Origin: Spirochaetaceae bacterium
GTDB lineage: Bacteria > Spirochaetota > Spirochaetia > Treponematales > Breznakiellaceae
Reading direction: 5' to 3'
Assembly: GCA_031278215.1 (NCBI GenBank)
Contig: JAITKV010000017.1
Location: forward strand, 1 to 57,252
Length of the DNA: 57,252 nt
Shown piece by piece: positions 16,016-23,788 of the stretch. How positions within the stretch are numbered: position 1 is the stretch's first letter; each line of letters opens with the position of its first letter. The notes under the pieces are model-generated. The model was not told the DNA's origin. It worked only from the letters and a program-made list of their open reading frames with translations, and ran no database searches. A program made the position numbers and the translations under genes.

Positions 16016-17698
16016 TCACTGCGGCGGTTTTATTCCGCCTTTGATTAATTTTAATTCTTTCATTAGGGAGCTGTTTAAACCAAAAAAATCATGCAGCCTG
16101 GCATAACAGTCATACAGCTTATTGTAGATCCTGTGGCGTTCGCCGTTGGGGCTGTACTCTATCCGCTCCTTCGGTATTAGCGCCGCCGCCGCCTCCCGGA
16201 CGGTGTTAAACCCTCCCCGGGCCGCGCCCAACGCCGCGGCGGCGCATACGGCGGAACCCATGGCGGGTACGTTGTCCACCTTGGGAACAATAATGGGGTC
16301 TCCCAGAATATCAGCTAAAAGCTGCATGACAAAAGTACTTTTTTCCGCCAGGCTACCCACGGCAAATATTCTCTTTATCACGATGCCGTTATTCTTGTAG
16401 TTTTCTATGATTCGCCGCGAGCCGAACAAATTCGCTTCCACCAGGGCCCGGTACAGTTCTTCCGGCTTTGTGGTCAAGCTAAGGCCCAAAATAAGCCCCG
16501 AAAGATCATAGTTTGCCAGGACGCTGCGGTTGCCGTTAAACCAGTCCAGGGCAACCAGCCCGCTTTTGCCCGGTTTCAGCGCCGCGGCCTTTTCGTCCAT
16601 CAGTTTAAGCGGAGAAATACCCCGCCCTGCGGCTTCTGCCGCATATTCCGGGGGCAGGCAGTTTGTAACATACCACTGAAAAATATCGCCGGAAGCGGGC
16701 TGCCCCGATTCATAGCCAAAAAGTCCCGGCACCATCCCGTCTGCGGCTATGGCGCAAACCCCGTCAAATGCATGGTAATCCTTATATATCATTTGATGAC
16801 AGGTCGAAGTCCCCATTACCAGAAGCATGTCTCCGCTTTCCGCAGCCCCTGCTCCGCATCCGGCTACCGCCCCGTCGCTGTGTCCGGAACAGATTATTGT
16901 TTTCGTTGTTAGGTTCATCCGGCTAGCCATTTCCGGTTTTAGGGTTCCGACGGCTTGGCCCACCAGGACTTCTTTTCCCTTCATTTTTTCGGCAACCACA
17001 TTTGTAAACCGGGGATCCATCGCCCGAAAAAAACTTTTATCCGGATATCCTTTTCCCTTAACCCAGAAGGCATTCACTCCCAGGCCCGCGGTACAGCGGG
17101 TTATGTTTCCGCTTAAAACAAAAGGCAGCCAGTCCAGCGCCTCCATAAATAAATCCGCCGCTTTATAGCAGTCGTAATCTTCCCTGATTATCTGAAGCAT
17201 CTTGGGAAAAGCCCATTCGGAGGATACATTATTGCCAAAATAATTCTTAAGCCAGGAAGTATGCTGTTTTGCCCATATTTCCATTTCTTCGGCATATTTT
17301 TGAGCCGCATGGTGTTTCCAAAGTTTTGGCCAGGCATGGGGGCGGTTTTTATATTGTCCATGCATACAAAGAACCGAGCCATCTGACATAACCGGAACCA
17401 GCGTACAGCTGGTAAAATCAACCCCTATGCTTTTAACTTCTTCTTTTTCAATGCCGGCTTGCCGCAGCATTTCTCCGCTTAGGCTTATACATGCCGTAAT
17501 CCAGTCCTGAGGATGCTGCAAATACCAGTCCTGGGGCAGGACCATACCGCCGTCCGGCAGTGTTTCGGAAATAACGCCGTGGGGATATTCAAAGGCGAGG
17601 CTGCCGGCAAGGCGGCTGCCGGCAAGATCAAGGGCCGCCAGACGGCAAGAAAGGGTGCCGAAGTCAAATCCAAAGACATAAGCCCCGCCGTTTTTCAT
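16016..17698 (-). CDS. FGGY-family sugar kinase, ribulokinase-like
   Basis: The 560-residue kinase starts at ATG 17698, 2 bp after the nagB-like stop. It matches the AraB branch: FGFDFGTLSCRLAALD (phosphate-binding loop), EYPHGVISETLPDGG, GVDFTSCTLVPV, PHAWPKLWKHHAAQKYAEE, SSEWAFPKMLQI and MGTSTCHQMIYK. Length fits ribulokinase (about 560). It would phosphorylate an imported ketopentose or related ketose using ATP in the cytoplasm. None of the other arabinose genes (AraA, AraD) is here, so L-ribulose is not assured; the SIS isomerase and NagB-like deaminase nearby point to another sugar. Confidence 0.85.
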   Translation of the reverse strand: MKNGGAYVFGFDFGTLSCRLAALDLAGSRLAGSLAFEYPHGVISETLPDGGMVLPQDWYLQHPQDWITACISLSGEMLRQAGIEKEEVKSIGVDFTSCTLVPVMSDGSVLCMHGQYKNRPHAWPKLWKHHAAQKYAEEMEIWAKQHTSWLKNYFGNNVSSEWAFPKMLQIIREDYDCYKAADLFMEALDWLPFVLSGNITRCTAGLGVNAFWVKGKGYPDKSFFRAMDPRFTNVVAEKMKGKEVLVGQAVGTLKPEMASRMNLTTKTIICSGHSDGAVAGCGAGAAESGDMLLVMGTSTCHQMIYKDYHAFDGVCAIAADGMVPGLFGYESGQPASGDIFQWYVTNCLPPEYAAEAAGRGISPLKLMDEKAAALKPGKSGLVALDWFNGNRSVLANYDLSGLILGLSLTTKPEELYRALVEANLFGSRRIIENYKNNGIVIKRIFAVGSLAEKSTFVMQLLADILGDPIIVPKVDNVPAMGSAVCAAAALGAARGGFNTVREAAAALIPKERIEYSPNGERHRIYNKLYDCYARLHDFFGLNSSLMKELKLIKGGIKPPQ

Positions 17699-17700
17699 AA

Positions 17701-18432
17701 CTATGATTCCGCCGCCATATTGTACAATTCTTTGTCTACAATTACCGCGGCGTCTGAACAAAGCCTTAGGATACTGCAGGGAAGATGCGGATCCGCATTA
17801 TGACACCCCCGCAGGGTTTTAACAGCCCATGCCTTGCTCTTTCCCGAAGCAATAAGAATGATTTTTCTTGCCTTTACAATATCTTTCATCCCCATGGTAA
17901 AAGCGTACCTTGGCGTCTCATCTTTATTATCAAAAAACCGGCTGTTGGCATTTCTTGTTTCATCCGACAACTGTACCAGGCGGGCATGGGGAACAAAGAC
18001 GTCATCGGGTTCGTTAAATCCTATGTGTCCATTGGATCCAAGCCCCAGCATTAGCGCATCAATGGTGTTTCTTTCCAAGAAACTGTTGAACGCCGCAAGC
18101 TCCTCTTCGCCATCCCCGGCGCCGTTGATCAAATAACAGTTTGCGCTTTGAATGTTTACCTGCGAAAAGAAATTTTTTTCCATGAAAAAGGAAAAACTGC
18201 GCGGATGCGCCCGGTCAAGGCCCTGGTACTCGTCCAAATTAACCGTCCGGGTCCGGGAAAAATCAAGGCCTTTTTCTACGTGTTCTTTTACCAATTCCCC
18301 ATAAATACCCAGGGTGCTCTCTCCCGTGGCACAGCCCAAAAGGGCGCCGGGATTTTTGTCTATGACCTTTAAAAACATTCTTGCCGCCACACGGCTGCTT
18401 TCAGAAAAATTTTCGGTTACAATAAATTTCAT
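17701..18432 (-). CDS. nagB: Glucosamine-6-phosphate deaminase-like isomerase (NagB family)
   Basis: This 243-residue protein matches short Gram-positive-type NagB: LLGCATGESTLGIYGELV, the general-base region VNLDEYQGL, HPRSFSFFM, GLGSNGHIGFNEPDD with catalytic His and Glu, and ASGKSKAWAV. It would convert an amino-sugar 6-phosphate to the ketose phosphate and ammonia. The Asn before GH also occurs in authentic short NagBs, so it is not a defect. Its ATG overlaps the SIS gene stop by 4 nt. There is no NagA deacetylase in the operon, so the substrate may be a non-acetylated amino sugar, or the enzyme may have a different sugar phosphate as target. Confidence 0.87.
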   Translation of the reverse strand: MKFIVTENFSESSRVAARMFLKVIDKNPGALLGCATGESTLGIYGELVKEHVEKGLDFSRTRTVNLDEYQGLDRAHPRSFSFFMEKNFFSQVNIQSANCYLINGAGDGEEELAAFNSFLERNTIDALMLGLGSNGHIGFNEPDDVFVPHARLVQLSDETRNANSRFFDNKDETPRYAFTMGMKDIVKARKIILIASGKSKAWAVKTLRGCHNADPHLPCSILRLCSDAAVIVDKELYNMAAES

Positions 18433-19055
18433 ATTTTCTTTCCCGGGATCTGGTTTCCCAACAACATGGCTCCCACACCCCCGGCCGGATGAAACTGTTT
18501 AAAATACCCGGTATCAACGCCGTTATAAAGCATCACGGCTATGGAAATTGCATCGAAAAGCACAAATACGGCGGTGGCCGAAGTAGAAGCAAGGCATTGG
18601 TAGGGGCACGCCTCCGGGCCCGTATTTAATACAAGGCTAATATCGCTGGCTTTGGCAACCGGCGAATCTGGTCCTTCTGTTACCCCAATAATCCGTGCCC
18701 CCCGGGTTCTGGCTATGGGAATAAGGCTGTTCATTTCCGTGGTTTTGCCGCTTTTACTAAAGATGATAACAATGTCTCCGGGCCGGATCATCCCGTAATC
18801 GCCGTGGGGGGCGTCCGCGGGATTAAGAAACTGGGCGGCCCTGTCAATGCAATTAAACACCTGGGCGATCTTTTTCGCCGCGGCCCCGGAGGTTCCGCAT
18901 CCCGTGGTGATAATATGTTCCCGGCATTCGGCCAGCATAACCACCACGGCTTCAAGTTTAAAAAAATCTACGGTATTGGCAAGTTCTGCAACGGCATGGG
19001 CCTCGTTTGTAATGGTGTCCAACATGCTTTTGCGGATTATTTCTTTAGAGATCAT
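18429..19055 (-). CDS. SIS-domain sugar-phosphate isomerase (KdsD/GutQ-like, no CBS domains)
   Basis: The 208-residue protein is a stand-alone SIS fold: TTGCGTSGAAAKKIAQVF (sugar-phosphate loop), HGDYGMIRPGDIVIIFSKSGKT, ACPYQCLASTSATAVFVLFDAI and FHPAGGVGAMLLG. These are the motifs of arabinose-5-phosphate isomerases, but the C-terminal CBS pair of KdsD is absent. It probably interconverts an aldose and a ketose phosphate in this pathway rather than making Kdo precursor. It follows the btpA-like gene by 11 bp and overlaps nagB by 4 nt. Confidence 0.8.
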   Translation of the reverse strand: MISKEIIRKSMLDTITNEAHAVAELANTVDFFKLEAVVVMLAECREHIITTGCGTSGAAAKKIAQVFNCIDRAAQFLNPADAPHGDYGMIRPGDIVIIFSKSGKTTEMNSLIPIARTRGARIIGVTEGPDSPVAKASDISLVLNTGPEACPYQCLASTSATAVFVLFDAISIAVMLYNGVDTGYFKQFHPAGGVGAMLLGNQIPGKKI

Positions 19056-19066
19056 ACATCCTTCCT

Positions 19067-19870
19067 TTACCGTATCTCCCGGACCTTCTTCATAAATTCA
19101 TGGACCCGGTTTTTATCTGCCGGGTTTTCAAACTTACCGTCATACTTAAACGTTGTACCTACCACGGCGCCGTCGGCTATAGAAAGCAGATCTTGGATGG
19201 TGCCGGCACAGCAGCCCGTATTAACCAGAACAAGCGTTTCCGGAACGGCTTCTTTTACCGCCCTGAGGACGGATTTATCCGTAACGCTCCCCGCGGTAAG
19301 CCCCGAAACACACAGGGCGTCGGGCTGGCCGTTAAAAACCGTTGAGCGGGCAATATCTTGTATATTCCGGGAGGAAAGATACGCGGATGCTTCGGGAACT
19401 ATGTTATACAGAAGGCGTACTTTATCTGCCCCCAGGCTGTATTTATGCCGGATCACCTCGCCGCAGTTGGTATTCCACAGTCCAAAATCGCTTGCATACA
19501 CGCCCGTAAAAATTTCCCGGACAAAGAGGGCGCCTGTTGCCGCCGCCAGATCCAAGGACGCGTAGGGATCCCATAATACATTAACCCCATAGGGGACCCT
19601 AATATCCGGCTGTAACTCTCCAATAATCCTGGCCATGGCGGCGACGGTTTCTGCCCTAACCTTGGTTAGATACGGCAGACTGTATTCATTACTGAACATG
19701 ACCGCATCCACGCCCCCTTCCTGAAGAGCCCGCAAATCCTCCCTGGCCCTTTGAAGAACCCAGGCCATGCCCTTGGCGGAATCGTAATGCGGGTCCCCGG
19801 GCATTGCCTGCAAATGGCACATGGCTATAATAGGCTTTTCTGTACCCAATACTTCCTTTAACCAACTCAC
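19067..19870 (-). CDS. BtpA/SgcQ-family TIM-barrel protein
   Basis: The 267-residue protein belongs to the BtpA family (IIAMCHLQAMPGDPHY, GGVDAVMFSNEYSLPY, PYGVNVLWDPYASLDLAAATGALFVR in pieces, TGVYASDFGLWN, VSGLTAG, VLVNTGC, VVGTTFKYDG). The name comes from a cyanobacterial photosystem I factor, but most bacterial members, like SgcQ, sit in sugar operons and are predicted phosphosugar-binding TIM barrels of unknown reaction. Here it is the first gene of the sugar operon. Translation starts at GTG 19870 with a strong AGGAGG SD; no better ATG is in reach. Function is not assigned beyond family. Confidence 0.82.
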   Translation of the reverse strand: MSWLKEVLGTEKPIIAMCHLQAMPGDPHYDSAKGMAWVLQRAREDLRALQEGGVDAVMFSNEYSLPYLTKVRAETVAAMARIIGELQPDIRVPYGVNVLWDPYASLDLAAATGALFVREIFTGVYASDFGLWNTNCGEVIRHKYSLGADKVRLLYNIVPEASAYLSSRNIQDIARSTVFNGQPDALCVSGLTAGSVTDKSVLRAVKEAVPETLVLVNTGCCAGTIQDLLSIADGAVVGTTFKYDGKFENPADKNRVHEFMKKVREIR

Positions 19871-20119
19871 AACGGCCTCCTGCTAAGCCACGATATATGA
19901 GGTTTTCCGCTTTGTCAAGATTTATTTTGCATTTTTAGTTAATATTATGAGAATTTACTTATTTTTATGATTATTTCGAATAGGTTATACTGCATTTTAC
20001 CCCGTAGAAAAGGCTGTTTTAAAGCTTCAGTTTTGTAACAAGCTCAGAAAACAACTTAAAAAATCACAAAAAAACAAAATATCCTTGCCATGTTCTAAAA
20101 AGTAAACTACACTGGCTCT
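19871..20119. promoter_or_regulatory. Divergent sugar operon / deoR control region
   Basis: This AT-rich 249-bp region carries both promoters. For btpA (minus): TTGACA at 19918-19913 with TATCGT (17-bp spacer) or TATATC (15-bp). For the repressor gene (plus): TTGCCA (20085-20090), 17 bp, TACACT (20108-20113), ending 6 nt before ATG 20120. A copy of the dispersed palindrome family lies at 20012-20045. DeoR operators are expected here, but I cannot single out one. Confidence 0.6.
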
Positions 20120-20893
20120 ATGTTCCAAATTGAACGGCAAGAGAAGATCCTTCGATTCATCAATGAATCAAAAAAAGCCAACACCGATGAACTGGCCGCC
20201 GCATTTTCGGTATCCAGGGTAACCATCAGGCGGGACATTGATCTTCTTGCCGGCAAGGGGCTTTTGCTAAAAACCCACGGCGGCGCGGTTTCGGTTAAGG
20301 GGGTTTTTTTCCGCGAGATTCCCTTTTCCGCCAAGGCCGGAATTAATGCCCCTGCAAAAAGGGCCATAGGCATGGCGGCGGCGCAACTGATAGAAAACGG
20401 AGAAATTATCATTTTTGATTCGGGTTCCACCACACTGGAGATTGCAAAAAATATTCACCATACCGATATTACTGTTCTAACCAACGACATTAAAATAGCC
20501 ATGGAATTAACCAACAAGCCGGATGTTCGTGTTATCGTCAGCGGAGGCAGCCTGGACAGCACCGTTTTTAGCTTAACCGGCGCCAGATCCGTAAATTTTT
20601 TTAAGGGCATCCACGTTAATAAAACGTTCCTTGGCTGCGATGCGGTGGACCCGGAATTCGGAATTTCCGACAGAACCTTTGAATCATGCGATGTAAAACG
20701 GGCCATGATACAATCCGCCGACGAAGTAATTATGGTTACCGATAACAGTAAATTAAATAAACGGGTTTTTGCCCACGTGTGCGATATTTCGGCCCTTGAT
20801 AAATTAATTATTGATAAGATTGACGAGCAGGGCAAAAAGCCCTATACGGACAAGGGGGTGGAAATTATTATCGCGGCCCCCGCGGCGCTCTAA
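20120..20893 (+). CDS. DeoR/GlpR-family transcriptional repressor
   Basis: The 257-residue regulator has the family HTH at the N-terminus (RQEKILRFINESKKANTDEL, SVSRVTIRRDIDLLAGKGLL) and the DeoR C-terminal sugar-phosphate sensor with DSGSTTLEIAKNI, VLTNDIKIAMEL, SGGSLDSTVFSLTG and VTDNSKLNKRVFA. It is transcribed away from the sugar operon, so it is most likely that operon's repressor, released by a phosphorylated intermediate. The mRNA looks leaderless. Like the sugar genes it appears AT-richer than neighbours. Confidence 0.93.
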   Translation: MFQIERQEKILRFINESKKANTDELAAAFSVSRVTIRRDIDLLAGKGLLLKTHGGAVSVKGVFFREIPFSAKAGINAPAKRAIGMAAAQLIENGEIIIFDSGSTTLEIAKNIHHTDITVLTNDIKIAMELTNKPDVRVIVSGGSLDSTVFSLTGARSVNFFKGIHVNKTFLGCDAVDPEFGISDRTFESCDVKRAMIQSADEVIMVTDNSKLNKRVFAHVCDISALDKLIIDKIDEQGKKPYTDKGVEIIIAAPAAL

Positions 20894-20915
20894 ATTACGG
20901 GAACCGCGCTGCGCC

Positions 20916-23762
20916 CTACACCCTCCGCAGCAATTCCCGGGGTTTTGATCCCTGGGCGGGACCCACTACCCCCTGGCGTTCCATTTCTTCCACCAGCCGG
21001 GCGGCGCGGTTATATCCGATTTTCAGCCGCCGCTGGATATAGCTGGCGCTGGCCTTCTTTTGTTGCAGCACCATCTCCAGGGCCTTTTCGTAAAGAGGGT
21101 CTTCTCCTTCGGAAAAGAGGGGGGCGTCCGCCTCTTCCTCCTCGTCATAGAAAATCTCGTCGTCGATATATTCCGGCTCCCCCAGGGATTTAACATATTC
21201 TACCACCCGCTCCACTTCCTCTTCGGAAACAAAGGCCCCCTGCATACGGACGGGGAAGGGATCCGCCGCGCCGGCATACAGCATATCCCCTTTACCCAGA
21301 AGTTTTTCGGCCCCCACCATATCGATGATGATACGGCTGTCCATTTTGCTGGCCACCATAAAGGCGATACGGCTGGGAATATTTGCCTTGATAAGGCCGG
21401 TAATGACATCAATGGAAGGGCGCTGGGTGGCCAGCACCAGGTGAATTCCCACGGCCCGGCTCATGGCGGCCAGGCGGGCCACGGTGGATTCCAATTCTTT
21501 GCCCGTGGTGGCCATAAGGTCGGCAAATTCATCTATCACCACCACGATATAGGGCATCTGTTCCGCCGCGATGCGCCGTTCCTTAATCCGCCGGTTGTAA
21601 CTTTTTATGTCCCGGACCCCCATGGAATCCAGGCATGAATAGCGGCGTTCCATTTCGTAAATACAGTACTGCAGGGCCTGGAATGCCCGTTTTGGTTCGA
21701 TGATCACCGGCGTTAAAAGGTGGGGTATGTCGTTGTAAAGCTTTAGTTCCACGATCTTGGGATCGATTAAAATTAACCGGCATTCCGCGGGCGAAAGCTG
21801 GAAAAGCACCGACAGGATCAAGGAATTAACGCAGACCGATTTTCCCGACCCGGTGGACCCGGCTATAAGAAGATGGGGCATTTGGGTTAAATCGGCGGTG
21901 ATGGCTTCGCCGGTAATGCCCTTGCCAAGGACCACCGGCACCTCGGGCCTGCGGTTTTCCCGTCTTCCCTGGGCCAGTTCTCCTTCGATGATCTCCCGAA
22001 AGGAAACAATATTTCTTTTTTTGTTGGGCACCTCAATGCCCACCGCATGCTTTCCCGGAATGGGGGCCACAATACGAACACTGGACGCCGCCAAGCGCAG
22101 GGCAATATTGTCCTGAAGATTTACGATCTTTGAAAGCTTAACCCCCGGGGCGGGAAGAATTTCGAACATGGTAATTACCGGCCCCTTTCTAATGCCCGTC
22201 ACCTCCGCCTGGATGCCGAATTCGCTTAGGGTTTCCTGCAGGGTCCGGGAAGCCTGTTTTGTTTCTTCGTCTATAATCCAGTATTGGCCGTCCGCATACT
22301 GGTTAAGAATATTTTCTACCGGGACCGCGTAAGCCCCCCTATGTTTTCGTATGTTTTTTTTTAACTCCAAGGGCGGCGGGACCTTTGACGGAAGGATTTC
22401 ACCGGCGGTTTTTTCCGTACCCCCGCCCTCTGCGTCCTCTGCGGGATCCTCCGCGCCCTCCGCGGGGTCCTCTGTTTCGTCCGCGTCGTCCCCGGTTCCG
22501 CCCCCTTCGTCCGCGTCGTCCCATTCTTCTTCCGGAACTTCCGGGGTTTCTTCCGGTACAATCCCCGGGTCTTCGGCCAGGGGGTCTATCTCAAAAAAAG
22601 CCGTGCCGGCAAAGGATTCTTCTTCGCCGGAAAGAACCGGCTTATCGTCCTCCGCTTCCCCGGCCCCCCCGTGCACGGCTTCCACCGGGGCCGCTTTTCC
22701 AGGCTCCTCGTACACGGCTTCCACGTCCAGGGCCGCTTCTTCCGTATCCGCTTCATCGTCCACCGCCGCTTCTTCCCCCACGGCAATCAGCTCTCCGGCG
22801 GATGTAAAATCCACCTCGCTTTTCCCGGCCGGGGACGTAAACTGCCCTTCATCCTCCCCGGAACCGGCGGAGGGGCTAACCTGCGAATAGGGCGCAAAGA
22901 CCGAAGGATCAAGAACCACCGGTTCATCCTTTTCCGGTTCCGGGGGAACAGGGGGTTCCACCGCCGGTTTCGGAGGCTTCCCGCGTTTTTTCTCTTCCAT
23001 CTCGCGGAAGGCCGCGGAACTGGCCAGGGGTTTCCATTCGGGGAGCCGATCCTCCCGTTTTACCCCGGACCCCGGCGCCCCGGCCGGGGGCGAACCGGAA
23101 GCCGGCGCCGCTCTAGCAAAGGCCGCTTCCGCAGGGGCACGCGCCGGCGCGGGGGCTGTTTCCGCGGGCGCGAAGGCCGCTTTCGCAGCCAGGGGCGGAA
23201 CCGGGGCCGGCGCCGCTTTAGCGGGCGCGGGGGCAAATTCCCCGGAACCGGCGATCTGTTCCGGGGCCGCGGCCTGTTTTTGAAGACCCCGGATGCCGGA
23301 AGCCGCGGCGCTAAAAAAGACCGAATGGAGGATAAGGATCCCCGTACCTTCCAGCAGGGTGATGGTAATTATCACCAGGCTAAGGCCGAATCTTCCCAGG
23401 GTTTCAAGAAAAATTAATTCCTGCCGGCGGGTTTCAAAATCCCGGACCAAGGAAAAGCCCAGAGCCAGGGTAAGAAAGGGGATGATGGTGGCCGAAAGGA
23501 CAAAGATTCGTCCGGGCTTGAATACCGGGTTTAGGAGGATCCAGGCGGCCCAGAAAAGATATGCCGGGATCATAAAGGCAAAGGTTCCGTAGGCGGCGGT
23601 TAAAAGTTTTCCCGGGCCGGCGTTTATAAAGGTCCACCGGAAAAGGGCCGCCCCAATGGAAAGGCCCAACAGGATTCCCGCCAAAATAAATGTAACCGCG
23701 CCGAGTACAGAAGCCAGGCGCAGCTTAAAATCGGACCGGTTTATAAAAGATTCAAACGACAA
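20916..23762 (-). CDS. ftsK: DNA translocase FtsK/SpoIIIE
   Basis: The 948-residue protein pumps chromosome ends through the division septum. The N-terminal 165 residues have four membrane segments. A long linker follows (about 165-480), rich in Pro, Ala, Glu and Asp, with repeats such as AEGAEDPAEDAE. The motor has the FtsK core: LRLAASSVRIVAPIPGKHAVGIEVPN in pieces, Walker A IAGSTGSGKSVCVN near residue 635, Walker B IVVVIDEFADLM, and LVLATQRPSIDVITGLIKANIP. The C-terminal gamma winged helix (about 880-948: ASASYIQRRLKIGYNRAARL) reads KOPS. It is the third gene after lysM and the lytic transglycosylase, 26 bp behind the latter. Confidence 0.96.
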   Translation of the reverse strand: MSFESFINRSDFKLRLASVLGAVTFILAGILLGLSIGAALFRWTFINAGPGKLLTAAYGTFAFMIPAYLFWAAWILLNPVFKPGRIFVLSATIIPFLTLALGFSLVRDFETRRQELIFLETLGRFGLSLVIITITLLEGTGILILHSVFFSAAASGIRGLQKQAAAPEQIAGSGEFAPAPAKAAPAPVPPLAAKAAFAPAETAPAPARAPAEAAFARAAPASGSPPAGAPGSGVKREDRLPEWKPLASSAAFREMEEKKRGKPPKPAVEPPVPPEPEKDEPVVLDPSVFAPYSQVSPSAGSGEDEGQFTSPAGKSEVDFTSAGELIAVGEEAAVDDEADTEEAALDVEAVYEEPGKAAPVEAVHGGAGEAEDDKPVLSGEEESFAGTAFFEIDPLAEDPGIVPEETPEVPEEEWDDADEGGGTGDDADETEDPAEGAEDPAEDAEGGGTEKTAGEILPSKVPPPLELKKNIRKHRGAYAVPVENILNQYADGQYWIIDEETKQASRTLQETLSEFGIQAEVTGIRKGPVITMFEILPAPGVKLSKIVNLQDNIALRLAASSVRIVAPIPGKHAVGIEVPNKKRNIVSFREIIEGELAQGRRENRRPEVPVVLGKGITGEAITADLTQMPHLLIAGSTGSGKSVCVNSLILSVLFQLSPAECRLILIDPKIVELKLYNDIPHLLTPVIIEPKRAFQALQYCIYEMERRYSCLDSMGVRDIKSYNRRIKERRIAAEQMPYIVVVIDEFADLMATTGKELESTVARLAAMSRAVGIHLVLATQRPSIDVITGLIKANIPSRIAFMVASKMDSRIIIDMVGAEKLLGKGDMLYAGAADPFPVRMQGAFVSEEEVERVVEYVKSLGEPEYIDDEIFYDEEEEADAPLFSEGEDPLYEKALEMVLQQKKASASYIQRRLKIGYNRAARLVEEMERQGVVGPAQGSKPRELLRRV

Positions 23763-23788
23763 ACTATTCCCCTCAATATCGTGCTTCC

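Noticed and set aside
17990-18040. Asn instead of Asp before GH in the NagB-like active site (GLGSNGHIGFNEP)
   Set aside because: Short Gram-positive-type NagB enzymes commonly have Asn here, so it is not an inactivating change.
22351-22890. Long Ser/Pro-rich open frames antisense to ftsK
   Set aside because: They mirror the Pro/Glu/Ala-rich FtsK linker in a GC-rich genome and have no SD or promoter.
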